From Parachlamydiales bacterium (lineage in GTDB: Bacteria > Chlamydiota > Chlamydiia > Chlamydiales > Rhabdochlamydiaceae), in contig PLXY01000008.1 of NCBI GenBank assembly GCA_003153295.1, positions 249,714-313,713 of the forward strand: a stretch of 64,000 bases of DNA, given 5' to 3'. A model generated the notes under the pieces. The model was given only the letters and a program-made list of their open reading frames with translations. It did no database searches and had not been told where the DNA came from. Made by a program: the position numbers and the translations under genes. Positions 8,746 to 19,698 of this stretch are shown piece after piece; position 1 is the first letter of the stretch, and every line of letters starts with the position of its first letter.

Positions 8746-11154
8746 ATGCTTAAGCCTTTAACAAGTTATGCCTGCTTCACACTATCAGCGGCTATGATGC
8801 TATCCCCTTTGCTTCTCAGCGCTGAAGAAGATTTAAGCCTCAAAGAAGACCTCCTAACAGCATCAATTTTTTCTTCAAGTTCAGGGACAGGCACAGAACT
8901 TGAAAAAAGAAATACCTCTTGTTGTCCTGATGTACGCCCCTACAATGTTTATATAAAACATATTGAAGCCAAGGGTATCGGTTATAAAGAGGGGTATTCA
9001 ACAGTTGGCGCTTTTTTGATACCTTATACATCTTTCACTGACATCCTCCCTTTCATTGATTTAAGAGGTCATGTATTCAACAATTCGAAATTCGCTGCAA
9101 ACGCTGGGATAGGTGCAAGATACCTCACGGAAGGGATGCTCATGTTTGGGGCAGGAATATACTATGACTATCGTCAGACAAAACATACGCACTATAATCA
9201 AATAAGTTTGGGCCTTGAGACATTTGGTATCCGATGGGAAGCTCGATTGAATGGTTACCTCCCGGTTGGAAGTACAAGCCATACGAGTAAAAATTCTGAA
9301 ATCCGCAGCTATAACTTTGATCACTTTGCAGGACACCATCTCTTTTATTCCACAACGACTGCTGCTAGAGACAAAATCTACTTCGCCATGTGGGGTGCAG
9401 ATGCTGAATACGGCTATCACATCATAAGACCTCGCGAAAATTTCACAGTCTATGCTGGAATAGGACCTTATTATTATCGTCATAGTGAGCACCGCCACGA
9501 AAAACATGCTATTGGGGGTAAGTTTCGCGTTGAAGCCCGAGTTTCACCTTACTGGGTTTTTGAACTCAGTGAATCGTTTGACAATCTTTTCCATAATAAC
9601 GTTCAAGGTCAAGTTACTTTCAAGGTTCCTTTTGGAACAAAAATAAAAAAGAAAAAAATCAATACCTGCCAAACACGCTGCGGAGATATTTTGGCTATGG
9701 AAGCCCGCATGGTTCAGCCCATGCATAAACAAGAGATTATTGTTCAGTCCAGAAGTAAGAGGCATTACACAACAACCAGCGATCCTGTTGCCATATCCGT
9801 TCTCGGAGTTCCTTTGAATTTCCAATTTGTGAATAACACCTCCGGCGGTGGAGATGGAACGTTTGAACATCCCTTTAATACTTTAGTCGCGGCCTCAGCT
9901 GTTTCACAAGTCGGAGATGTTTTCTATGTCTTCCCCGGAGACGGAACCACCACAGGCATGAATACCGGGATCACTCTCCTAAATAATCAACAGCTCTTGA
10001 GCTCCGGCGTTGCGCAACCAGTGAACATCCTTGTCAATTCTACGACTCAAACTGTGACCATTCCAGCACTATCAAGGACGCTTCCTTCTATAGGGAATTC
10101 AGCAGGCTCTGCTGTGACCATGAACGGAAGTAATACCGTTGTCTCAGGATTCTTCATTAATCAAGCCTTGAGTTCTTCTGCTATTATATCTACAAATTCT
10201 GTCTCACAATTTGAAAATATTACCATTAAGAACAATACGATCATATTATCAGGAACAGGAACCCCCTCTGGAATCACTTGTACCAGCATTTCCGGAACCA
10301 ACCTAATAGCTAATAATACGGTTATAAACGAGACGACAACCGCGGCTCAAACAGGAATTAATTTTGATATAGATGATGACTTGATTTCAAATGTGACTCT
10401 TAAAAACAATTCTATTACGGGAGGAACATTCACGAATGCTGCAATGCTTGTCCGCACAAACAACATCACAGGATCTGCGGAATTGCATGCGACTGTAACC
10501 GGCAATACAATTAGTTCATGCACAGCTTCAAGCGGCCTTGCGATTATTAGCGATTTCGCAGGACAAACTTTTGCCACTATTACGAACAATAACATTTTCA
10601 ATATCTCTAGCTCTGGAATGATATTTAATAGCATAATGGACCAAGGGCACATCGGTGCAACGGTCAGCAACAACACGATAACAGGTTGTGGTGGGGAAGG
10701 AATTCAATTACAGCCTCTAGCTGAATCATCCCAATATTTAGAGTTTACAAACAACGTCATTTCTCAGAACCCGATCGGGATTAATACGGGCGGCATGAGC
10801 GATACCGGGCGCCTAGACTGGATTTTCTCAGGAAACAATATTAGCCGTAATGGCGGGTCAAGTATGAATCTCCTTACTAACGGAACCGATGCCCATATAA
10901 CAATTAATGGAAACATTCTCTTCAATAACGGCGACGGGGTCAATATTTCTAACACAGCAACAGGAACCGATTGCGTTAGAATCACGAATAACACCAACAG
11001 CCTCAACTATACCATTACAAATAATAATACGGGCGGAGTTGACTTTATACTAGAGCCTTTCTCAAATAACACAGGAAACCTCATCCTTATCACCGGGACG
11101 GGAACCGGTAATTTCGTGTTTGTAGAACCCGGTACTTGCGCACCATCTCCCTAA
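8746..11154 (+). CDS. Inverse autotransporter-like barrel protein with beta-helix passenger
   Basis: Signal peptide from MLKPLTSYACF with GGAG upstream; barrel-like LMFGAGIYYDYRQTKHTHYNQISLGLETFGIRWEARLNGYLPVG; passenger rich in NNTI/NNNI repeats. Confidence 0.65.
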   Translation: MLKPLTSYACFTLSAAMMLSPLLLSAEEDLSLKEDLLTASIFSSSSGTGTELEKRNTSCCPDVRPYNVYIKHIEAKGIGYKEGYSTVGAFLIPYTSFTDILPFIDLRGHVFNNSKFAANAGIGARYLTEGMLMFGAGIYYDYRQTKHTHYNQISLGLETFGIRWEARLNGYLPVGSTSHTSKNSEIRSYNFDHFAGHHLFYSTTTAARDKIYFAMWGADAEYGYHIIRPRENFTVYAGIGPYYYRHSEHRHEKHAIGGKFRVEARVSPYWVFELSESFDNLFHNNVQGQVTFKVPFGTKIKKKKINTCQTRCGDILAMEARMVQPMHKQEIIVQSRSKRHYTTTSDPVAISVLGVPLNFQFVNNTSGGGDGTFEHPFNTLVAASAVSQVGDVFYVFPGDGTTTGMNTGITLLNNQQLLSSGVAQPVNILVNSTTQTVTIPALSRTLPSIGNSAGSAVTMNGSNTVVSGFFINQALSSSAIISTNSVSQFENITIKNNTIILSGTGTPSGITCTSISGTNLIANNTVINETTTAAQTGINFDIDDDLISNVTLKNNSITGGTFTNAAMLVRTNNITGSAELHATVTGNTISSCTASSGLAIISDFAGQTFATITNNNIFNISSSGMIFNSIMDQGHIGATVSNNTITGCGGEGIQLQPLAESSQYLEFTNNVISQNPIGINTGGMSDTGRLDWIFSGNNISRNGGSSMNLLTNGTDAHITINGNILFNNGDGVNISNTATGTDCVRITNNTNSLNYTITNNNTGGVDFILEPFSNNTGNLILITGTGTGNFVFVEPGTCAPSP

Positions 11155-11282
11155 AGAGCAGAGCGTACCAGTAGATAGATGACCTTCTAAAAATGGCTTT
11201 TTAGATATTATTTAGTTTTTTTGACATCAAAACAATCAAACACTTTATGCAGATGCAAGCATAAGACTTGAGCAAAAAATAA

Positions 11283-12560
11283 TTGCAGGCTAAACTACTG
11301 AGTCTTATGCTTAAAAAGTCTTCTTTACTCATCCAGGTTTTGATTGCGATTGCCTTAGCCATGGTCATCGGAGGTTTTTCAACACCTGAATCTCAGCTTT
11401 TTGGCGTCCCCTATATTACTTTGTTTGGTTTCTTGGGCCAGCTCTTCTTAAATGCCCTAACACTTTTGGTGGTTCCTTTAGTGGGCTCCTCCATCGTCAA
11501 TGGGATCAGCCAGATGGGCAAGGACAAGTCCTTCGGCAGACTGGGGGCAAAAACTTTCTTTTTCTATATTTTCACGACTTTCTTGGCTGTTTTAACCGGT
11601 CTCTTATTTGTGAATATTATCCAACCCGGTATTGGGATGGGAACTCCAGCCTCTAGTCCCCTCACCGCTGCTTTACATGAAGCTCCTCAAAACCATATGC
11701 AGGCAGTCGGCCAAATCCTTTTAAAGCTCATTCCGATTAATATCTTTGAAGCGGCTTCACAAGGGAACATGCTAGGAATCATTTTCTTTGCATTGCTTTT
11801 TGGCTTTGCCCTGGCAAAAATTGAGAGCGCAGCTTCCGATACCCTGATGAATGTCATGAAAGGAATCTTCCATACATTAATGAGAATGACCCATTTTCTG
11901 ATGAGAGTGATGCCCATTGGCGTCTTTTTCTTAGTCACTAAAGCAATCGCTGTTCGAGGTCTTGGAAGCATCGAATCGCTGCTTTATTTCTTTTTAACAG
12001 TCTTGCTAGGCCTGGCAACTTTCATGTTCGTGATTTTACCTCTCTTTATGCGGCTCATGGGTCTAAGCCCCTGGAGACATCTGCGCGCGATGGCTCCTGC
12101 CCTCGTCACGGCTTTTTCAACCAGCTCATCCGCAGCCACTTTACCGATCACGATGGACTGTGTAGAAAAAAGAGCCGGTGTTTCCAACAGAATCTGCAGT
12201 TTTGTTGTCCCTTTAGGAACCTCGATCAATCTTTCAGGATCTGCGCTCTATGAGTGCATCGCTGTTCTGTTCATCGCTCAGGTCTATGGATTTGAGATGA
12301 CGATCATCCATCAAGCGATTATCGTTGCCTTATCCCTCTTGACTTCGATGGGAGTCGCAGGGATTCCTTCCGGGAGCCTCGTTGCCATCTTAATCATCTT
12401 GAATGCGATGGGTTTTCCAGCAGAAGGACTTGCTCTGATCCTTCCTGTCGATCGAATCTTAGATATGTGCCGCACGACCGTGAATGTCTTCAGCGACGCT
12501 TCTTGCGCTGTTCTTGTCGCCCATACCGAAGGCGAGAAAGTTTTAGAAGTCAGAAACTAA
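11283..12560 (+). CDS. Dicarboxylate/amino acid:cation symporter (DAACS family)
   Basis: AFSTSSSAATLPITMDCVEKRAGV and VPLGTSINLSGSALYECIAVLFIAQ signatures. Confidence 0.9.
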   Translation: MQAKLLSLMLKKSSLLIQVLIAIALAMVIGGFSTPESQLFGVPYITLFGFLGQLFLNALTLLVVPLVGSSIVNGISQMGKDKSFGRLGAKTFFFYIFTTFLAVLTGLLFVNIIQPGIGMGTPASSPLTAALHEAPQNHMQAVGQILLKLIPINIFEAASQGNMLGIIFFALLFGFALAKIESAASDTLMNVMKGIFHTLMRMTHFLMRVMPIGVFFLVTKAIAVRGLGSIESLLYFFLTVLLGLATFMFVILPLFMRLMGLSPWRHLRAMAPALVTAFSTSSSAATLPITMDCVEKRAGVSNRICSFVVPLGTSINLSGSALYECIAVLFIAQVYGFEMTIIHQAIIVALSLLTSMGVAGIPSGSLVAILIILNAMGFPAEGLALILPVDRILDMCRTTVNVFSDASCAVLVAHTEGEKVLEVRN

Positions 12561-12624
12561 TTTACTCTCTGTACAGTTGATTTTTTACTTGTCACTGATT
12601 TAGCATCTCTCTTAAGCAAGGGAG

Positions 12625-13332
12625 ATGCGTATGACATCGATTCATACTAAGTGTTTAAATGTCATCCGGGCCCTGCCGTTAGAATCCGGCATTGATATTC
12701 CTTGGAAATGGATGGAAGACCATAAACTGACGAACGGTTCGTTAGTTTTGCCGATCATAGATATTTCCGAAGAAAATATTAAGCAAACAGCTGCGAGAGT
12801 TGTTTTTGCTCTCATGCTTCTAACTCCTATTTGTCAATTTATAGCGGCCTGTAATTTCGGTTTAGGCAGTGCCCATCTCATCTGGTGCGTCTGTAACATG
12901 AAAAACTTCAGAGATAAGAGTATCGATCGAACAGAATTTGAAAGAGCTTTTATCCGCCTTTCAACAGCTGTTTATGACTTTGCAATCTTTTATCTCTTGA
13001 GCTCTCATTTCATAGGCTCAGGCTACCTGAAAGGATTCCTTTTAGTCTCTATAGCCTTAGCGCCGCAGCAAATTCTTCAGCTCCACCATGCTGTTTTTGC
13101 CAAAGCTGAGACTGCTTCAGAAGAGGCGCCTGCTGAGAAGGTTGCTGATCCGTATCATCTAAATGAAGAGTGTCTGATCCAAGTTTTTGCTAAGGGAATG
13201 ACCGATACAATCATTCCTCCTGAAATAAAAAAAGGATTCTGGTCTCGTATCATATCCTTGCCTACAGGATTGGGGTCTTACACGATGAATACTTATCGAG
13301 GAACCCTAGGTAGGATCTTTAGTCCCAAATAG
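12625..13332 (+). CDS. Hypothetical membrane protein
   Basis: 235 aa ORF with hydrophobic segments. Confidence 0.6.
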   Translation: MRMTSIHTKCLNVIRALPLESGIDIPWKWMEDHKLTNGSLVLPIIDISEENIKQTAARVVFALMLLTPICQFIAACNFGLGSAHLIWCVCNMKNFRDKSIDRTEFERAFIRLSTAVYDFAIFYLLSSHFIGSGYLKGFLLVSIALAPQQILQLHHAVFAKAETASEEAPAEKVADPYHLNEECLIQVFAKGMTDTIIPPEIKKGFWSRIISLPTGLGSYTMNTYRGTLGRIFSPK

Positions 13333-14506
13333 CCTGCTGTGCTAAGGCTTGTCGAAAATAGAGTGGAAATCCATCTATGCATTGACACTGTTTACGCTGT
13401 GCTTCCTTTAAAAACTCCGTTTCATAAAGAGCAATGTCCATGACAGTTTTACGGGGTTGGATATCCTGGGCTTGGATCGGCATTGAAGCAGAGGTGGCGT
13501 TCACTAAAAAATCATAGGGAGGGATTTTTTCACTCCAGTCACACTTAAACATACGCGCAAGCTCTTGCGCTTTGACTGAGGTCCTGTTGACGACCGTCAC
13601 ATGAGCCCCTCTTTGAAGTGCAGTATATACAATCGCTTTTGCTGACCCTCCGGCACCTAGCACAACGATAGTTTTGTCCTGAACATTTCCTAAGGCATCG
13701 AGCGCTGCCTCGCCGTCGGTATTATAGCCATAGATTTTACCCTCTCTAAAAGATAAGGTATTAACGGATCCCATCGCTTGCGCATCAGGATCTATTACAT
13801 CGATGAAGGGAAGGACAGCCTCTTTTAAAGGAGCCGTGACGCTAAGGCCTTCAAAAGGCAGCTTTTTGGCATAGGTGAAAAATTCAGAAAGCTCTTCAGG
13901 GTTTACTACCATCTTGAGATAGACTGCATTGAGTTTTTTGGTCCGAAAAATATCGTTGTGAAATAGATGTCCAATGCTCCGATAAACCGGATCTCCGATC
14001 AAACCAAAGAGCCGAGTTTTTGGATTTAACGATCTAAATTGGTAAATCTCGCAAAGTTGGTTGATTAAGAGTTGCCCAGGAGCATTTTTATCTTCTTCTT
14101 TCAATGGAGCATACATGATCGGCACTCGAAAAATAGGAGCACAAATCCGTGTGATGCTTCCGAGATCCCCCATACATAGTCCGATCATATTTGGATGGTC
14201 TTGTAAAAAAGCCATCATCCGTAGACTGTCCAAAGTCGATCGGGCCATGGTTGCGATTTTATAAAACCTAGCTCGAGGATGAGCGCTTTTAAGCATCTGC
14301 AAAACAGCAGCTAGATCGGGAGTTTCTTCATAGTTATGATAAGAGACGATGACATCCCCTACTGGAAGATTTTTTGTCTTCCAATCGACGTCGATATAGA
14401 GAGGATTTCCATTCTCATAGATCGTCTTGTAGGTGCCTTGGTCGAGCTCTAAGAGTTCGACTTTATCGGTTTCGATCAGGTTCTTGATAGGAGCGCAGAG
14501 TTTCAT
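13319..14506 (-). CDS. aroDE: Bifunctional 3-dehydroquinate dehydratase / shikimate dehydrogenase
   Basis: AroD-like N-terminal half, AroE half with TAPLKEAVLPF, SVNTL, YNTDGEAAL, VLGAGGSAKAIVYTA; start at internal MKLCAPIK. Confidence 0.88.
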   Translation of the reverse strand: MKLCAPIKNLIETDKVELLELDQGTYKTIYENGNPLYIDVDWKTKNLPVGDVIVSYHNYEETPDLAAVLQMLKSAHPRARFYKIATMARSTLDSLRMMAFLQDHPNMIGLCMGDLGSITRICAPIFRVPIMYAPLKEEDKNAPGQLLINQLCEIYQFRSLNPKTRLFGLIGDPVYRSIGHLFHNDIFRTKKLNAVYLKMVVNPEELSEFFTYAKKLPFEGLSVTAPLKEAVLPFIDVIDPDAQAMGSVNTLSFREGKIYGYNTDGEAALDALGNVQDKTIVVLGAGGSAKAIVYTALQRGAHVTVVNRTSVKAQELARMFKCDWSEKIPPYDFLVNATSASMPIQAQDIQPRKTVMDIALYETEFLKEAQRKQCQCIDGFPLYFRQALAQQAIWD

Positions 14507-14588
14507 CCAACACCGTATAAAATATTTACTGAACGTAATTTTGTTTTTTGAGTATAAATAGCTAAAACAAATAATCAACCAGGAATTT

Positions 14589-17500
14589 ATGAAATTGCGC
14601 ACCCTAGTTCTTTTATCTCTATTCACCCTCTCTTCAAAAATGGTCTTTCCCACGCTGCTAACCTGGACGGGCATAATGAATGATGCTAACTGGTCTGATG
14701 GGAATAATTGGGGACCTATGCAAGTACCAGTAGATGGAGACAGCCTTGAATTCCTGCCAGGTCCTACTTTTATTACGACAAATAATGATATTGTAGGGCT
14801 TCAAATTGTCGATCTAACAGTGGATGCTCCGTTTAATTATATTCTCAATGGGAATGATATAAGTTTGAATTACATGGGCATGGGATCGACAGTTAGTTTT
14901 AATAACACGTCACTCCAAGGGTTACAAACAATCAATATTAACATAGCCCTTATGAACGGCGTAACAATTCAACAACCTGGAAATCATGGACAAGGGGTAT
15001 TCAATGGAGCCATTACCGGCACTGGTCCTGTCAACTCATCCGGACCGTCTATTTCTCTTCTCGGTGGTAATACTTACTCAGGAGGAACAGTCATTGCGGC
15101 TAATTCCAATCTTTATGTAACCACCAGTAGTTTACCTGCTACGGTAGGTTGCACAATAGGTGCCGGTAGTAATGTTATTTTTGGTCAAACAACAAATGGT
15201 AGTTATGGAGGACTTTTGTCAGGACCGGGCAATGTCATTGTACAAAATACCATGTCTTCCTCTCCTACTCAAATCACGATAATGCTGACAGGTGTAGGAA
15301 ATAGTTATACAGGCACGACAACCGTAGAAGCTCATACAACTTTACAAATCGCAACTGCGAATCTTCCAGCTGCTGCTCCGTGCGTTCTAAACGATACCAC
15401 TGCTATTCTTAACTTCAATCAAGCCACAATGGATACTTTTACGGGCATGATCAGCGGTACTGGAGAAGTGTTTATCAGCGGCGGTGGTTCGCTGACACTG
15501 AACAACGCGATGAATAGCTATAGCGGAGGAACCACCGTTTCATTGGCGACTTTAATTGCTAGCACCGACTCTGATATGGGAGCTCTAGCATCGCCTCTAA
15601 ATTTAGGAAGTCTAGCTACAGATACTCCGATATTTCAAGCACCTAATAACATTTCGATTGGAAGGCCGATAACTATCAATGCAACCACCACAGAAATCAA
15701 CCCCAATGGTTTTCATATCACCCACACAGGTACGAATGGCGGAAAAGCAACAGGAACAGGAAGCCTCCAAATTGGTACGATGGGAGGATCAGGCGCTAGC
15801 ATTTTAGAAATCCAAGTTCCCTATTCCTATACGGGAGGCACGACCCTTGATTCAGGAACACTTCTTTTAACAACTTCTTCAGCCCTCTTACCTATCGGAG
15901 GAAATTTAACTCTTGCAGGTCCTACCACCTTTGATATGTCTAGTGCGGGAGTAGTTGCCCAAAACATTGGAAATCTTTCTGGAGGCGGCAGTACGAGTTT
16001 AGGAGGAAATACTCTAGCAGTCACCATTTCGAGTCCTCAAACTTATTCAGGTCTGATCTCAGGAACAACTGCTTCCCAACTGACGAAAAACGGCGCGGCT
16101 AATTGGTCGTTATCAGGAGATAGCATTAATATGTTGGGGACTTTTACCATAGCTCAAGGAACTGTGATTGCTAATCCTGGATTTGGACTCCCCTTCGCGG
16201 CTTTTATCGTTAATGGAACTTTCAATCCTAACGGCAATAACCAGACCGTTGGTAGTCTTGCAGGTACAGGAAATGTTACCCTAGATATGGGGGAAGCATT
16301 GACAACAGGTGGCAACAATAGTTCGACAACATGGGGGGGTGTCATATCCGGAACAGGTTCTGTAACTAAAACCGGAACAGGCACTATGACCTATACCGGC
16401 ACGAACACCTATACCGGTGGAACAACAATTTCAACCGGAACACTTGCGGTCACTAATCAGGGTTTTCTTCCCTCTACAGGACCGATGACGATTACCTCGC
16501 CAGGAATACTGGATGTATCGACTGCTGTCAATCCTCAAACCATCGGCACATTAAGCGGAAGCGGCACATTAAACCTAGGTCCCCAGCTTTTCTTTCATGA
16601 GGCCACGGGAAGCTCTGTTTTCTCAGGAACGATCAATGGTCCATCAGCTTCCATTTTTGATCATATTGGTTCAATGCCGATGACGACACTCACTCTTTCA
16701 GGCTCAAGTCCTTCCTGGAGTGGCGAGCTTCTCATTACCAATGGGATTGTTGAGGCAGGCGCAGTAAATATCTTCCCTAATCTCAATCTAGTTCAATTGC
16801 ACGCCGGCGGGACTTTCAGTCTTGGCGCAAATCAGATCATTGGAAATTTTGCAGGTGAAGGGACTCTTGATTTAGGAACTGCCACCCTGATTGTCAACTC
16901 TTCTAGAGATGCGACTTTCTCTGGAAATATTGTAGGGAGTCCGGGTGAAATCATCTATTCTGGCGGCCATACACTAACGCTTTCAGGTTCCAGTCCCATC
17001 TGGCCAGGGACTTTTGAAGTGGCTCAAGGCACAGTCAAAGTCGCTGCAGCAGGCGATCTTCCTTTGGCAACATTTCTAGTTGAACTTCCTGGAACCTTAC
17101 GCGGTGTGGGAACAGTGGGATTTATTGAAAATTTTGGAACTGTACATCCAGGGTTGTCCATTGGAACTCTTCACGTTGCGGGTACTTATGTCGAATCAAA
17201 CACTCTCGGGATCGAAGTCAACGATCTGGGCGCTTCCTCCGCTGTCGATATCACCGGAACTTTAACCATCAATCCAGGCACAACCCTGCGGATCGAGCCC
17301 ATTTTAGGAAAATATAACACCACACAGACCTATACCGTTGCTACCTTTGCCTCCAGCACAGGTCATTATTCTAATTTCTTTGCCACTTTTCCTAATCGAT
17401 TCACGGTTTCTTTAATCTACGATCCCACCGATATCAAAGTAGTCGTAGGACTTATCCCCTATGCGAGTCTCATTCCTAGCGGCAATGCAGGGGCCGCGGC

Positions 17501-18641
17501 AGCTTGTTTCGATGTGATCCCAGGAGGACCCGATTCAGATGCTGCTATTGTCACTGCGACATTAGATGCCCTCAGTAATGATCTGGTAGCTCTTGAAAGA
17601 GCTTTTGAACAGCTTCACCCTTCTCAGTTTTCTGCTCTTCCTCTAGTTCAAGAGAATAACAATATCCTTGTCCGTTCTGCTTTAACTCGTAAACTCAACT
17701 ATGGAAGACCGTTTGATCTACCAGAGGTACCCAATAATCTGCCTCAACAAGAGCCCTCTTCTGAACAAACAGATCAGCAAGAGCTGCCTCCTCCTGTCAG
17801 TCCTAGAGCTCGGAATGGGACCGTTTGGCTGGAAGGTTTAGGTAAATACGCTCATCAAAGCCACGAGCAGCATAATCATGGCTACAAAGCCGCTACCGGT
17901 GGATTTCTCTTAGGATCCGACTATCGGTTTGACAAGACTTATTTGGGAGGCGCCTTGGGATATACTGATTCCCATGTCGCGATGAACAGCTCTTCAGGCC
18001 ATGGCAATATCCAGAGCTTTTACGGAGCTTTGTATGGGAGTTGGTTTACCAAAATGTTCTTTATTGATGCCACGGCCATCGGCTCTCGCAATTACTACGA
18101 TGCCGTTCGCCCTATCAAATTCCCGGGTCTTTTCCGCAGAGCAAAAAATGATCATAAAGGGTATCAGTTCGGCGGATCTCTGGGCACAGGAATGCTCTTC
18201 TACTCTCATCGCTACCAACTGCAGCCTTTTGCACGCGCGGATTATGTTTTCGTCCATCAACAAGGCTACAAAGAACATGGCGCTTCCAGTTTGAATCTCC
18301 ATATTCACCAGGCAGATTCACGTTATGTACGTACGGATCTAGGTCTTAAAGTTTCTCGTTGCTGGAGCTATACCAAAACAAAACTTCTTCCATATGTTAA
18401 ACTCAGTTGGATCTGGGAAGATCAGCTGGATCATGGCCATGTGCGTTCAAGTTTTGAGTCCAGTTCTTGTACGTTTGTTGTGAATGGACTGCATCCGGTT
18501 AGAAGCTTGATTGCTCCAAGTTTGGGCATCACTACATTTGCTTACAAAGACGCTTTTGCCTTCTCGTTCCATTACGATGCAGAGATCGGAAGCCGGTTCT
18601 GGGAAAACCGGGCTTATCTAGACTTTGCTTATAGGTATTAG
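14589..18641 (+). CDS. Pmp-like autotransporter with autotransporter-associated beta-strand repeats and C-terminal barrel
   Basis: Repeated YSGGTT/YTGGTT; C-terminal barrel WLEGLGKYAHQ to FAYRY. Confidence 0.85.
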   Translation: MKLRTLVLLSLFTLSSKMVFPTLLTWTGIMNDANWSDGNNWGPMQVPVDGDSLEFLPGPTFITTNNDIVGLQIVDLTVDAPFNYILNGNDISLNYMGMGSTVSFNNTSLQGLQTININIALMNGVTIQQPGNHGQGVFNGAITGTGPVNSSGPSISLLGGNTYSGGTVIAANSNLYVTTSSLPATVGCTIGAGSNVIFGQTTNGSYGGLLSGPGNVIVQNTMSSSPTQITIMLTGVGNSYTGTTTVEAHTTLQIATANLPAAAPCVLNDTTAILNFNQATMDTFTGMISGTGEVFISGGGSLTLNNAMNSYSGGTTVSLATLIASTDSDMGALASPLNLGSLATDTPIFQAPNNISIGRPITINATTTEINPNGFHITHTGTNGGKATGTGSLQIGTMGGSGASILEIQVPYSYTGGTTLDSGTLLLTTSSALLPIGGNLTLAGPTTFDMSSAGVVAQNIGNLSGGGSTSLGGNTLAVTISSPQTYSGLISGTTASQLTKNGAANWSLSGDSINMLGTFTIAQGTVIANPGFGLPFAAFIVNGTFNPNGNNQTVGSLAGTGNVTLDMGEALTTGGNNSSTTWGGVISGTGSVTKTGTGTMTYTGTNTYTGGTTISTGTLAVTNQGFLPSTGPMTITSPGILDVSTAVNPQTIGTLSGSGTLNLGPQLFFHEATGSSVFSGTINGPSASIFDHIGSMPMTTLTLSGSSPSWSGELLITNGIVEAGAVNIFPNLNLVQLHAGGTFSLGANQIIGNFAGEGTLDLGTATLIVNSSRDATFSGNIVGSPGEIIYSGGHTLTLSGSSPIWPGTFEVAQGTVKVAAAGDLPLATFLVELPGTLRGVGTVGFIENFGTVHPGLSIGTLHVAGTYVESNTLGIEVNDLGASSAVDITGTLTINPGTTLRIEPILGKYNTTQTYTVATFASSTGHYSNFFATFPNRFTVSLIYDPTDIKVVVGLIPYASLIPSGNAGAAAACFDVIPGGPDSDAAIVTATLDALSNDLVALERAFEQLHPSQFSALPLVQENNNILVRSALTRKLNYGRPFDLPEVPNNLPQQEPSSEQTDQQELPPPVSPRARNGTVWLEGLGKYAHQSHEQHNHGYKAATGGFLLGSDYRFDKTYLGGALGYTDSHVAMNSSSGHGNIQSFYGALYGSWFTKMFFIDATAIGSRNYYDAVRPIKFPGLFRRAKNDHKGYQFGGSLGTGMLFYSHRYQLQPFARADYVFVHQQGYKEHGASSLNLHIHQADSRYVRTDLGLKVSRCWSYTKTKLLPYVKLSWIWEDQLDHGHVRSSFESSSCTFVVNGLHPVRSLIAPSLGITTFAYKDAFAFSFHYDAEIGSRFWENRAYLDFAYRY

Positions 18642-18645
18642 AAAA

Positions 18646-19698
18646 TTACTTCCTTAGATTGATGGAATTAAGCAATTGCGATTTTAGAAGATCATCCGGA
18701 ATTGTAAGGGCGATCCTTTTTGCATCGATTAAATTTCCTTGCTTTACCAACATTGTTGCAATATCGCGAAGTCGTCTAGAGCGTCCGTCCGTGCTAGGAT
18801 CAGAATGGGCGACCCGCTCAGCTTCCTTGAAGTTGCCTATTTTAGTGTATCCAAACACAATCTCTACTAGGGCCATTGATTTCTGCTGCAATCTAGGAAT
18901 TAAATGGACGAACCTTTCTGCTTCAATCAAATTTCCAGCCTTCGCTAAAGCTGTTGAAATGCGAAATAGGCTTAGAGATTTCATCCCCTCAATCGGAATA
19001 GCAACTGCCATCTTCTCAGCCTCATGTAAATTTCCAGCCTTCATAAAGGCCTGTGAAATTAAATTGAGCTGGGTGCTTCTAATAAGATGATCAGGAATAG
19101 AAATCGCGACCCTTCCTGCGTCAGGTAAATTCCCTGCTTGCTGGAAAGCTTCTGAAACTCTTTTAAGCGCTTCTGATTTTTCATTGGGATCGGGTATTAC
19201 ATTCGCTGATTCTTCAGCATCGAGAAGCGGTTGAAACTCCATTAATATTGAGTCGATGCATTTAATAAAGCGCAAAGAAGGAGTATTGAGATTTTCTTTA
19301 AACTTTTGAAGAGCTTGAATGCCTAGACTTTTCAATACTGGGGTTAACGATTTTCCGAATTTGTCTAAAGCTTTCATCACATCTGAAAAATAGACCGAAT
19401 CATTAATCGCTGTCGTTGCTGAATCATAAGAATCAAGGCATGTTTTGATCTTTTCACTTTCTGTATTTTTACATTGTCCTGCGAGATAGACGATGGTAGA
19501 AGCAATCCGCTCGATCTGTTCATTCTTCGTTTGTGCAATATAATTAGCTCTCAAATTTCTGTTACCGAACGAAGCACTTTGTTGATTCAGTGTATCGAGC
19601 CAAGCAAAGCATTCTTGAAGCATTTCAGGTGGAAGACTCTCCAAAGGAGCCTCAAAATGAGTAGAGGGCAATGTTTCATTAACGGGTGTAATCGTCAT
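18646..19698 (-). CDS. F-box-like N-terminus plus about five 33-aa helical repeats
   Basis: LESLPPEMLQECFAWLD resembles F-box; repeats of type AFxKAGNLxEAERxAxxIPxxxxKSxxL. Confidence 0.6.
   Translation of the reverse strand: MTITPVNETLPSTHFEAPLESLPPEMLQECFAWLDTLNQQSASFGNRNLRANYIAQTKNEQIERIASTIVYLAGQCKNTESEKIKTCLDSYDSATTAINDSVYFSDVMKALDKFGKSLTPVLKSLGIQALQKFKENLNTPSLRFIKCIDSILMEFQPLLDAEESANVIPDPNEKSEALKRVSEAFQQAGNLPDAGRVAISIPDHLIRSTQLNLISQAFMKAGNLHEAEKMAVAIPIEGMKSLSLFRISTALAKAGNLIEAERFVHLIPRLQQKSMALVEIVFGYTKIGNFKEAERVAHSDPSTDGRSRRLRDIATMLVKQGNLIDAKRIALTIPDDLLKSQLLNSINLRK
18661..19165 (-). repeat. About five tandem ~99-bp (33-aa) coding repeats
   Basis: QQAGNLPDAGRVAISIP / MKAGNLHEAEKMAVAIP / AKAGNLIEAERFVHLIP / TKIGNFKEAERVAHSDP / VKQGNLIDAKRIALTIP. 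Confidence 0.75.

Noticed and set aside
9061-9507. 148-aa minus-strand ORF and other antisense ORFs within the 813-aa gene
   Set aside because: No start signal or recognisable domain; the plus strand encodes a coherent secreted protein.
14507-14674. N-terminal extension of the aroDE ORF
   Set aside because: Overlaps the start of the divergent autotransporter; the AroD region starts near MKLCAPIK.
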